DNA of 5,377 nucleotides from an uncultured Clostridia bacterium (GTDB lineage Bacteria > Bacillota > Clostridia > Christensenellales > Borkfalkiaceae): positions 1 to 5,377 of the forward strand of contig USSJ01000103.1 of assembly GCA_900557285.1 (NCBI GenBank), written 5' to 3'. This document shows, piece by piece, positions 1 to 5,355 of this stretch. The notes under the pieces are model-generated. The model searched no databases and was not told where the DNA came from. It saw only the letters and a program-made list of their open reading frames with translations. The translations under genes and the position numbers were made by a program. How positions within the stretch are numbered: position 1 is the first letter of the stretch; each line of letters opens with the position of its first letter.

Positions 1-33
1 GCAAGCTCTACAATTCACAGTTCGCCAAATAAT

Positions 34-65
34 AAAAAAATCGGGCCGCCTTTGAGGCGGCCCGA
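34..65 (-). terminator. Intrinsic terminator of the 43-residue protein gene
   Basis: A perfect 10-bp GC-rich stem (41-50 pairing with 56-65) closes a 5-nt loop. Read on the minus strand it is followed at once by seven T residues (plus-strand A run 34-40), the classic layout of a Rho-independent terminator. It begins 3 nt beyond the TAA stop of the small minus-strand gene. On the plus strand there is no comparable T run after the stem, so it probably works in one direction only. Confidence 0.9.
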
Positions 66-68
66 AAT

Positions 69-200
69 TTATCTTTGCGGCGTGCGTTTTCCGTTTTGAT
101 CGATCAGCATCGTGGGTCGCTCATCTTTGAGCGCCATCAGGTATTGGTTGTACTGTTCTTCGGTAAGCGTTTTGATTTTTTCTTTTTTTCTTTTCGGCAT
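69..200 (-). CDS. Small cationic hypothetical protein, 43 aa
   Basis: I do not recognise this protein. It starts MPKRKKEKIKTL and has 43 residues: a lysine/arginine-rich N-terminus (about residues 3-10), a central part that may be helical (about 12-27, TEEQYNQYLMALKDE), and a basic tail ending KRTPQR. It has no membrane segment, no signal peptide and no cysteine. The case that it is a real gene rests on its surroundings: GGAGG at 209-213 on the minus strand lies 8 nt before the ATG, a perfect TATAAT box lies at 222-227, and a strong terminator follows the stop directly. The frame stays open upstream of this ATG, but no other start has such a ribosome binding site. It stands alone, divergent from the DUF378 gene. 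The basic composition would suit nucleic-acid or ribosome binding, which is a guess. Confidence is high for a gene and nil for function. Confidence 0.75.
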   Translation of the reverse strand: MPKRKKEKIKTLTEEQYNQYLMALKDERPTMLIDQNGKRTPQR

Positions 201-221
201 AATGCGTTCCTCCGTCGGAGA

Positions 222-250
222 ATTATACAACGAGTATGCGCAGAAAATGT
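222..250 (-). promoter_or_regulatory. Probable promoter of the 43-residue protein gene
   Basis: On the minus strand a perfect -10 hexamer TATAAT lies at 227-222. The position 17 bp upstream (250-245) reads ACATTT, a poor -35. The predicted start of transcription is near 215, giving a leader of only about 15 nt that just includes the GGAGG site. A small palindrome (CTCCG-T-CGGAG, 210-220) sits over the predicted transcription start and could be an operator or chance. The -10 match is solid but the -35 is weak. Confidence 0.5.
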
Positions 251-407
251 GTTTTTTATAACGGAAAGGCGGAGAAATCTTAAAAATATCAAGAGCGTTT
301 GTTTCGGATAAATTATATAAAGGGCAGAAAGTGTGAGAGGGGAAAAATTTGCGGTATGAATAAGGGAAAAATATCTGCACATACTGATCGCAGGAGGTAA
401 AAGCAGA

Positions 408-641
408 ATGTTTATTGCCAATATTATTTCGTATATTCTTGTTTTGCTCGGAGCGGTGAACTGGGGATTGTACGGTATATTCAATTTCAACCTTGTTTCG
501 GCGATCTTTATGGGCGAGCGCAGCGTAGGTGCGATCATTACCTATGTGATCATAGCGTTGGCTGCCATCTGGCTGATCGTCTACACTGTTTTTGCAAACG
601 GTATCCTTCGCTTTACGAACAGACGCGACGATCGCGCCTGA
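408..641 (+). CDS. DUF378 family small membrane protein, 77 aa
   Basis: This two-helix integral membrane protein of the DUF378 (YuzA-like) family has no known function. The family signature is plain in the first half: GAVNWGLYGIFNFNLVSAIF at residues 15-34, with the usual LVLLGA lead-in. Hydrophobic helices span about residues 4-26 and 41-63, and the short tail (FTNRRDDRA) is charged. A length of 77 is normal for the family. The start is set by AGGAGG at 392-397, 10 nt before the ATG. It appears to be a single-gene unit, because a strong terminator follows 50 nt after the stop and no other gene shares its direction nearby. I found no convincing promoter in 201-407; a TATATAA run at 314-320 is the best -10 candidate but lacks a -35. 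Confidence 0.88.
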   Translation: MFIANIISYILVLLGAVNWGLYGIFNFNLVSAIFMGERSVGAIITYVIIALAAIWLIVYTVFANGILRFTNRRDDRA

Positions 642-690
642 ATGTAAAGGGTGAAAACGGGTCAAAAGAATAAGTCGTTTGAATTCAATG

Positions 691-741
691 AAACGGCAGA
701 GAGCAAAAGCGTAAATATGCGCGTTGCTCTCTGCCGTTTTT
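691..741 (+). terminator. Intrinsic terminator after the DUF378 gene
   Basis: A perfect 16-bp inverted repeat (691-706 with 724-739) encloses a 17-nt loop and runs into TTTTT (737-741) on the plus strand. This should end transcription of the DUF378 gene, whose stop is 50 nt upstream. On the minus strand only three T residues follow the stem, so termination in that direction would be weak. Confidence 0.9.
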
Positions 742-939
742 CCCGTCTGACCAAGCGGCTTTTTGCCTTTTAGTTCGGATGTTTTCCGTTCGGGATAAAA
801 GGGGAAGAAGGCGGGCAAAATTCATTCTAAAACATCTGAAAGCGGCAGGGAAAGAGCGTGGCTTCGGAAAAATAAATTGGGCGTCGGAAGAAAGAACGGC
901 TTGGAAAAAAGTCGGGCGGAATGTGATAAAACGGTGCAA
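742..939. other. Intergenic stretch with no supported feature
   Basis: Between the DUF378 terminator and the operon's regulatory region I see no gene, RNA or repeat. The stretch is rich in purine runs on the plus strand. The open frames that cross it lack ribosome binding sites and resemble no protein family. No promoter-like pair convinced me here. Confidence 0.5.
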
Positions 940-960
940 CGTGAATTGATTTTTTTCACG
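940..960. promoter_or_regulatory. Inverted repeat upstream of the operon promoter
   Basis: CGTGAA at 940-945 and TTCACG at 955-960 form a perfect 6-bp dyad separated by 9 bases, ending 20 bp before the -35 hexamer. The position suits a binding site for an activator or an upstream repressor site. No regulator can be assigned by eye, and the T run lies inside the loop rather than after the stem, so this is not a normal terminator. Confidence 0.3.
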
Positions 961-980
961 AAATATTAACACGGTTATTC

Positions 981-1009
981 TTGACAATTTTAAAGAGTTG
1001 GCATATAAT
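981..1009 (+). promoter_or_regulatory. Consensus SigA promoter of the ABC-transporter operon
   Basis: TTGACA (981-986) and TATAAT (1004-1009) are both perfect matches to the housekeeping sigma factor consensus and are separated by the ideal 17 bp. Transcription should start near 1016 and leave a leader of about 94 nt before the ATPase ATG. A promoter this strong normally needs a repressor to be useful, and the operon encodes two candidates, a MarR-type and a DtxR-type protein. Confidence 0.93.
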
Positions 1010-1011
1010 AA

Positions 1012-1066
1012 TAGCATAGATAGTTAGCAGTAGAAATTATTTGCACTATTGTCATAATAAACAATT
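1012..1066. promoter_or_regulatory. Candidate operator region in the operon leader
   Basis: Several imperfect repeats crowd just past the predicted transcription start. ATAGT (1020-1024) and ACTAT (1045-1049) form a dyad, with GCA/TGC extending it past a 2-nt bulge. ATTGT (1048-1052) and ACAAT (1061-1065) form a second dyad. TAGCA is directly repeated at 1012-1016 and 1025-1029. TAGTTAGC at 1021-1028 resembles half-sites seen for both MarR-type and DtxR-type repressors in Gram-positive bacteria. No full palindrome is present, so the assignment is tentative; the region may instead fold as RNA. Confidence 0.35.
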
Positions 1067-1083
1067 ACTCGGAGTTACAATAT

Positions 1084-1137
1084 ATGACCGGGTATGACAG
1101 GAGGACGTTATGCGGTTTGTGGAATTTCAGGATGTAA
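1084..1137 (+). CDS. Possible leader peptide ORF, 17 codons
   Basis: An ATG at 1084 opens a 17-codon frame ([17 protein letters not shown], stop TAA at 1135-1137) that overlaps the ATPase start in another frame. GGAG at 1071-1074 lies 9 nt before it, a usable ribosome binding distance. The ATPase gene's own AGGAGG site lies inside this ORF as two adjacent AGG arginine codons (residues 6-7). Ribosomes translating it would cover or expose the ATPase start, which could give translational coupling or attenuation. It may equally be a chance ORF, because ATG is common in AT-rich leaders. Confidence 0.25.
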   Translation: MTGYDRRTLCGLWNFRM

Positions 1138-1811
1138 CCAAGGTTTACACGATGGGGAGCAATAAGATCAAGGCGGCAGACGGCGTAAGTTTTTCTATAG
1201 ATGAAGGAGAATTCTGCGTGATTGTCGGGCCGAGCGGTGCAGGGAAGACGACGGTTCTGAATATGTTAGGCGGCATGGATGAAGTGAGCGGCGGCAAGAT
1301 ATATGTGGACGGCGTGGAAGTGAGCGCATTTAACGAAAAGAAGCTGACGGATTACAGGAGGTATGATGTCGGGTTTGTGTTTCAGTTTTACAATCTGATC
1401 CAGAATCTGACGGCGAAAGAGAATGTGGAGATTGCGTCGGAGATCTGTAAAAATCCGTTGGACGCGGAAGAAACGCTGAAGAATGTAGGGCTTGGGAACA
1501 GGATGAACAATTTCCCTGCGCAGTTGTCGGGCGGGGAGCAGCAGCGGGTGTCGATTGCGAGGGCGATCGCAAAGAATCCGAAACTGCTGCTGTGTGATGA
1601 GCCGACGGGCGCGCTGGACTATGAAACGGGGAAAAGCATTTTGAAACTTTTGCATGATGTATGCCGCAACAACAAGAAGACGGTCATCGTGATTACGCAC
1701 AATCAGGCGATCACGCAGATGGCGGACAGGGTGATCCATATCAAGAACGGGAAAGTATCGGCGGAAGAAGTGAATGAAAATCCTGCGGATGTATCGGTGA
1801 TCGAGTGGTAA
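1110..1811 (+). CDS. ABC transporter ATP-binding protein, LolD/MacB class
   Basis: This is the cytoplasmic ATPase that powers the FtsX-like permease encoded next; two copies should dimerise on the permease. All the ABC motifs are intact: Walker A GPSGAGKT at residues 40-47, Q-loop glutamine at 92 (FVFQFYNL), signature LSGGEQQR at 139-146, Walker B LLLCDEP at 159-165 with catalytic E164, D-loop GALD at 167-170 and switch histidine H197. The LSGGEQQR and DEPTGALD forms are typical of the MacB/LolD/FtsE group of exporters and mechanotransmitters. At 233 residues the length is normal, with about 15 residues beyond the core fold. The start is fixed by AGGAGG at 1099-1104, 5 nt before the ATG. It is the first main gene after the consensus promoter, and 33 nt separate its stop from the permease start. 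The substrate cannot be read from the sequence. Confidence 0.95.
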   Translation: MRFVEFQDVTKVYTMGSNKIKAADGVSFSIDEGEFCVIVGPSGAGKTTVLNMLGGMDEVSGGKIYVDGVEVSAFNEKKLTDYRRYDVGFVFQFYNLIQNLTAKENVEIASEICKNPLDAEETLKNVGLGNRMNNFPAQLSGGEQQRVSIARAIAKNPKLLLCDEPTGALDYETGKSILKLLHDVCRNNKKTVIVITHNQAITQMADRVIHIKNGKVSAEEVNENPADVSVIEW

Positions 1812-1844
1812 GGTACAAGCGAACAGCCGGGAGGGAATGCAGTC

Positions 1845-4481
1845 ATGAGAAAATTCAATAAAAACATAGCGAAAGAGTTCACGACGGGATTTGGCAGGTT
1901 TATTGCGATCATGGCGATCATAGCGTTGGGTGTGGGATTTCTGATCGGGGTCATGCAGGCGACGCCGGACATGAAGAACACGATGGACGCTTATTATACG
2001 GAAATGAATGCGTCGGACGTGACGGTCAAGGGAACGCTGGGTTTGACGCAGGATGATGTGGCAGCGCTTAAAAATTCGGATGCTGTCGAGGGAGTGACCG
2101 CGGTTATTTCCACGGATGCGGAGATCACGGTGAACGGGAAAGACATCGTCGGAAGGTTTATCGGGCTGGATCTGGACAGCGGGTATCTGAATACATTGAC
2201 CTTGGTGGAGGGAAAACTTCCGGAAAAAGGCACGAATCAGGTTGTGGTGATCCGTTCGACGAATAAATTCGAGAATATACGGATCGGCACAGAATTTACT
2301 TTGAATACGGACGAAGCGACGTACGGGGATGTCTATAAGCAAACGACATTTGAAGTGGTGGGCATTGTGTCGTCGCCCGATTATTATTACCTGGACGGAC
2401 GCGAAACGACCTCGCTCGGGACGGGGGCGATCGGCACCGTTGTGTACGGATATTCGGAGGATGTGTATGATCTGCAGAAAGAAGGGAGCATATTTTCTTA
2501 TCTTCAGAATCCGCTGATCGGGGAAGAAAATCAGGCAGAGATCGTATGCACGGATTGCTGGGTGAAGATAGCGGGGGCAGACGAGTACAAACGTTTTCAT
2601 GATGATTACAAGAGTTACGTACTCGAAAAGACAGACGAGCTCGAAGCGATAGGCGAAACGCAGAGCAGTAAACTGAACGAGACGGTCGGGAAACTGCGTG
2701 AACTGTCGGATAAATTTGGCGGGATGCTGACGGAAGAGCAGAAGAAAATGCTGGAAAGTCTGCCGGATGCGCAGTGGTATGTACTGGATCGGGCGAGTAC
2801 GAATGTCAGCTATGTCAGTTTTGATCTGAATGCGGAGAAAGTGGAAAACATAGCGGGGATATTTCCTGTGTTCTTTATTCTGGTAGCGGCTCTGGTTGCG
2901 CTGACGTCGATGACGCGAATGGTCGACGAGGACAGGATGCAGATCGGGACTTTCAAGGCATTGGGTTACAGCCGCGGCAGGATCATGAGCAAATATCTGA
3001 TCTATTGTTGTCTGGCAAGTATTATCGGATGTGTGGGCGGTATTTTGTGCGGATTTGCGCTTTTGCCGTCGGTGTTCTGGCGGGCGTATCAGACGATGTA
3101 CCAGCTCCCGGCGCTGGCGCTGGGATTCAGCTGGGTGTTTGCGGTGGTCGTATTCGGCGTTGCATTGTTGGGGACGATTCTCGTGACATGGGGAGCCTGC
3201 CGCACATCTTTGAAAGAAAAGCCTTCCAACCTGATGCAGCCGAAAGCTCCGAAGCCGGGTAAGCGCATATTGTTGGAAAGGATCGGATTTATCTGGAAGC
3301 CGTTGAAGTTCAAGTGGAAAGCGACGCTCCGCAATATTTTCCGATATAAAAAGAACATGATCCTGACGATCGTATCGGTCATGGGATGTACGGCGCTGAT
3401 TCTGACGGGGTTCGGGTTAAACGATTCGGTGAATGCGGTTACGGAATTGCAATACGGGAAGGTGCTGTTATACGATACGGTGATCGAGTACACGGGGGAT
3501 TTGTCGGAAGCAGACGGAGCGCTCCGTGAATTTATCGGCGATGCTTCGCAGGAAGGCGAGAGATATTTGCCTGTTTATATGGAGAGCGGCAGACTTGTTT
3601 TCGGGCAAGGAAGCGGAGCATCCAGTGAAACGGTAGATATGTATGTCGTGGAAAACAATGCGCAATTTAATTCGTTTGTCAGCTTGCATGAACGGGAAAA
3701 TTCTGCTATAATAGAAACGGTACAGGAAGCCGGCAATTCGGTCGTATTGCCGGAGAATATAGCGATCGTATACGGGATCAAGGCGGGAGATACTTTGTAT
3801 TACAGCCATTCCGGGGCAAATGCGGTGGAAGTGAAAGTCAGCGCGGTCTGTGAAAATTATACGGGAAGCTATGTATATATCGGCAAAGCGGCTTACGAAT
3901 CACTGTTCGGGACGATGCCGTCGCACAACACGGTTTTGGTTAAATCTGGCATAGCGGAGAGCGATACAGAGGAGCTGACGAAGAATATTTTGTCGGAAAA
4001 CGGCACATCGGGCGTGGAAGTGCAGAGTGTGGAGTTCACGTATTCATCGCAGGAAACGATGGAAGGATTGAGTTCGACGATGGGGCTTGTCATAGCGATC
4101 CTGGTGATCAGTGCGGGTGCACTTGCCGCGATCGTACTGTATAATCTTACGAACATCAACATAGAAGAGCGCAGGCGCGAAATTGCGACGTTGCGGGTGC
4201 TCGGCTACAGAAAATGGGAGGTCGCGGGGTATATTTACCGTGAAAGCGCGATCCTGACGATAGCGGGGACGTTGCTGGGGCTTCTGCTGGGAATGTTGTT
4301 GCATTTGTTTATCATTGACAGGGTCAACAGTGTCACGATGATGTTCGGCAGAGTGATCAGCGGATGGAGTTATTTGTGGGCGTTTTTGCTTACGCTGGTA
4401 TTTGCGGTGCTGGTGTACGCATTCATGCTGATAAAGCTGAACAGGATCAACATGGCGGAGTCATTGAAATCCAACGAATGA
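1845..4481 (+). CDS. FtsX/MacB-like ABC transporter permease, 878 aa
   Basis: This is the membrane subunit of the ABC exporter encoded with the preceding ATPase. Eight membrane helices are visible at about residues 15-37, 338-358, 384-410, 426-451, 503-526, 744-766, 800-824 and 842-865, so it is a double-FtsX (1+3, 1+3) protein. Two large extracytoplasmic domains lie between helices 1-2 (about 40-335) and 5-6 (about 530-740). The first is MacB-like and includes a charged, probably coiled-coil stretch (about 255-306). Each FtsX half carries the conserved cytoplasmic coupling motif: IGTFKALGYSRGRI at 367-380 and IATLRVLGYRKWEV at 780-793. The first large domain also holds a CxxC pair (C235, C238), which is unusual. 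The start follows GGGAGG at 1829-1834, 10 nt before the ATG. Such pairs in Gram-positive bacteria are linked to antimicrobial-peptide resistance, lipoprotein handling or cell-wall control; which applies here is unknown. Confidence 0.93.
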   Translation: MRKFNKNIAKEFTTGFGRFIAIMAIIALGVGFLIGVMQATPDMKNTMDAYYTEMNASDVTVKGTLGLTQDDVAALKNSDAVEGVTAVISTDAEITVNGKDIVGRFIGLDLDSGYLNTLTLVEGKLPEKGTNQVVVIRSTNKFENIRIGTEFTLNTDEATYGDVYKQTTFEVVGIVSSPDYYYLDGRETTSLGTGAIGTVVYGYSEDVYDLQKEGSIFSYLQNPLIGEENQAEIVCTDCWVKIAGADEYKRFHDDYKSYVLEKTDELEAIGETQSSKLNETVGKLRELSDKFGGMLTEEQKKMLESLPDAQWYVLDRASTNVSYVSFDLNAEKVENIAGIFPVFFILVAALVALTSMTRMVDEDRMQIGTFKALGYSRGRIMSKYLIYCCLASIIGCVGGILCGFALLPSVFWRAYQTMYQLPALALGFSWVFAVVVFGVALLGTILVTWGACRTSLKEKPSNLMQPKAPKPGKRILLERIGFIWKPLKFKWKATLRNIFRYKKNMILTIVSVMGCTALILTGFGLNDSVNAVTELQYGKVLLYDTVIEYTGDLSEADGALREFIGDASQEGERYLPVYMESGRLVFGQGSGASSETVDMYVVENNAQFNSFVSLHERENSAIIETVQEAGNSVVLPENIAIVYGIKAGDTLYYSHSGANAVEVKVSAVCENYTGSYVYIGKAAYESLFGTMPSHNTVLVKSGIAESDTEELTKNILSENGTSGVEVQSVEFTYSSQETMEGLSSTMGLVIAILVISAGALAAIVLYNLTNINIEERRREIATLRVLGYRKWEVAGYIYRESAILTIAGTLLGLLLGMLLHLFIIDRVNSVTMMFGRVISGWSYLWAFLLTLVFAVLVYAFMLIKLNRINMAESLKSNE
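3684..3712 (+). promoter_or_regulatory. Promoter-like sequence inside the permease gene
   Basis: TTGCAT (3684-3689) and a perfect TATAAT (3707-3712) are 17 bp apart, and the -10 box is preceded by TGC, an extended -10 element. It faces the two regulator genes about 790 bp downstream. The -35 matches only in its TTG, and the sequence is also constrained as coding DNA, so activity is uncertain. Confidence 0.25.
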
Positions 4482-4499
4482 GCGGAGGAATTCGCAGAA

Positions 4500-4970
4500 A
4501 TGGATAAAAGAGAAGTGAGGGATGGCCTGATCCGCGAATTATGGCGGATGACGAAAATGGACATCATCAGTCATTTACAGGAATTTGTGGAAGGAGAAAC
4601 GGCGGCGCTGTGGTATCTGAATACCTGCGGTTACGATCGCGTGACTCCTTCCCAGATCAGCGACAATCTGCAGGTAAGCAGGGCGCGTGCGGCAAATATA
4701 TTGCGGGCATTGCGCGGGAAGGGATATGTCGAAATGGAGATTGCGTCGGATGATCGCAGAAAGATGGATGTGATGCTGACGGATGCGGGGCGGCGCGCAT
4801 TGCAGGAGAAGTATGACTTTTTGCTGAAATACTTCGATTTATATGTTGACGTGTTGGGCGAGGAGGATATACTGGATCTGACGCGCCTTTTAAAAAAGAC
4901 GGTCGATTGCAACGTATTGCTGGATCCGAAAAAGTGTGAAAGCGAGCCGCTCACGGAGGAGAGAGAATGA
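4500..4970 (+). CDS. MarR family transcriptional regulator, 156 aa
   Basis: This winged-helix DNA-binding protein probably represses the operon it sits in and is released by a ligand or transported compound. The MarR architecture is clear: N-terminal dimerisation helices (about 1-45), a helix-turn-helix at about 50-76 (TPSQISDNLQVS, then RARAANILRALRGKGYV), and the wing at about 79-95, with the hallmark DDRRKMDVMLTDAG (84-97). C-terminal helices (about 98-136) complete the dimer interface. Three cysteines (43, 137, 146) are present, but no pattern marks it as an OhrR-type redox sensor. GGAGG at 4484-4488 lies 11 nt before the ATG, and 18 nt separate the permease stop from this start. Its stop overlaps the next start as ATGA, so the two regulators should be translated together. 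A site in the 1012-1066 leader is its most likely target (inference). Confidence 0.92.
   Translation: MDKREVRDGLIRELWRMTKMDIISHLQEFVEGETAALWYLNTCGYDRVTPSQISDNLQVSRARAANILRALRGKGYVEMEIASDDRRKMDVMLTDAGRRALQEKYDFLLKYFDLYVDVLGEEDILDLTRLLKKTVDCNVLLDPKKCESEPLTEERE
4846..4873 (+). promoter_or_regulatory. Promoter-like sequence inside the marR-type gene
   Basis: TTGACG (4846-4851) and TATACT (4868-4873) each match the SigA consensus at five of six positions, with a 16-bp spacer. Transcription would start near 4880, about 87 nt before the ATG of the metal-regulator gene, which suits a dedicated promoter for that gene. The sequence is also coding (Val-Asp-Val-Leu-Gly region of the MarR protein), so chance is possible. 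Confidence 0.35.
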
Positions 4971-5329
4971 TCGATAACGAATCGGGAGAAGATTATCTGG
5001 AAGCGATATTGCGGCTTTCCGCGCGGCAGAAGGATGTGCATTCTGTGGAAGTGGCGCGGGAGCTGAATGTGTCCAAGCCCGCGGTGACGAAAGCGATGCG
5101 CATATTGACGGCAAAGGGATATGTGAACATCATAGACAATCACATTCACCTGACAGAGAGCGGGGCAGCCTATGCGGAACAGATATTTGAAAAGCATAAA
5201 GTGCTGACAGCCTTTCTGGTAAGGCTCGGCGTCGATGAAGCTACAGCCGAAACCGACGCGTGCAGGATGGAACACCTGATCAGCAAGGGAACGTACGATG
5301 CGATCAAAAAATTCAACGCGCAGACCTGA
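4967..5329 (+). CDS. DtxR/MntR family metal-dependent repressor, short form, 120 aa
   Basis: This is a probable iron- or manganese-responsive DNA-binding repressor that dimerises and binds its operators when loaded with metal. The N-terminal winged helix (about 1-63) contains EDYLEAI (8-14) and the recognition region VSKPAVTKAMRILTAKGYV (35-53). The metal-binding and dimerisation domain (about 64-120) has EKHKVLTAFLVRLGV (75-89) and DACRMEHLIS (97-106). By my alignment to Bacillus MntR, the likely ligands are D9, E12, H77, C99, E102 and H103. It ends soon after this domain, without the C-terminal SH3-like domain of DtxR and IdeR, and is somewhat shorter than the roughly 140-residue MntR. GGAGG at 4955-4959 lies 7 nt before the ATG, which overlaps the previous stop (ATGA). 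The metal cannot be fixed by eye. Confidence 0.92.
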   Translation: MIDNESGEDYLEAILRLSARQKDVHSVEVARELNVSKPAVTKAMRILTAKGYVNIIDNHIHLTESGAAYAEQIFEKHKVLTAFLVRLGVDEATAETDACRMEHLISKGTYDAIKKFNAQT

Positions 5330-5335
5330 GGTCTG
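5321..5335 (+). repeat. Small inverted repeat around the last stop codon
   Basis: CAGACC (5321-5326) and GGTCTG (5330-5335) are perfect complements separated only by the TGA stop codon of the metal-regulator gene. The RNA hairpin would have a 3-nt loop made of the stop codon itself. No T run follows, so it is not a terminator. Confidence 0.5.
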
Positions 5336-5355
5336 AATAAACAGAAAAAGCGCCC

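Noticed and set aside
301..400. Promoter for the DUF378 gene based on TATATAA at 314-320.
   Set aside because: No acceptable -35 hexamer was found at 16-18 bp. AT-rich runs of this kind are common, so I did not list it as a feature.
69..818. Minus-strand open frame of 249 codons covering the DUF378 gene and the small cationic gene.
   Set aside because: Only its last 43 codons have a ribosome binding site and promoter. The rest runs antisense to the well-supported DUF378 gene and its terminator and resembles no family.
1021..1043. A classical DtxR/IdeR box in the operon leader.
   Set aside because: Only the GTTAGC half matches the known consensus. The second half-site is not present, so it is mentioned only as part of a candidate operator region.
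1020..1109. A riboswitch or T-box in the 94-nt operon leader.
   Set aside because: The leader has no terminator or conserved aptamer-like core that I can see and is short for those elements. Only weak stems are present.
1837..1848. Three-codon ORF (ATG CAG TCA TGA) whose stop overlaps the permease start.
   Set aside because: GGGAGG ends only 2 nt before its ATG, too close for initiation. The same site is well placed (10 nt) for the permease ATG, so the mini-ORF is probably chance.
1266..2600. Minus-strand open frame of 444 codons antisense to the ATPase and permease genes.
   Set aside because: The translation is rich in Arg, His and Ile with no domain, as expected from the complement of a codon-biased gene. 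The plus-strand genes there are certain.
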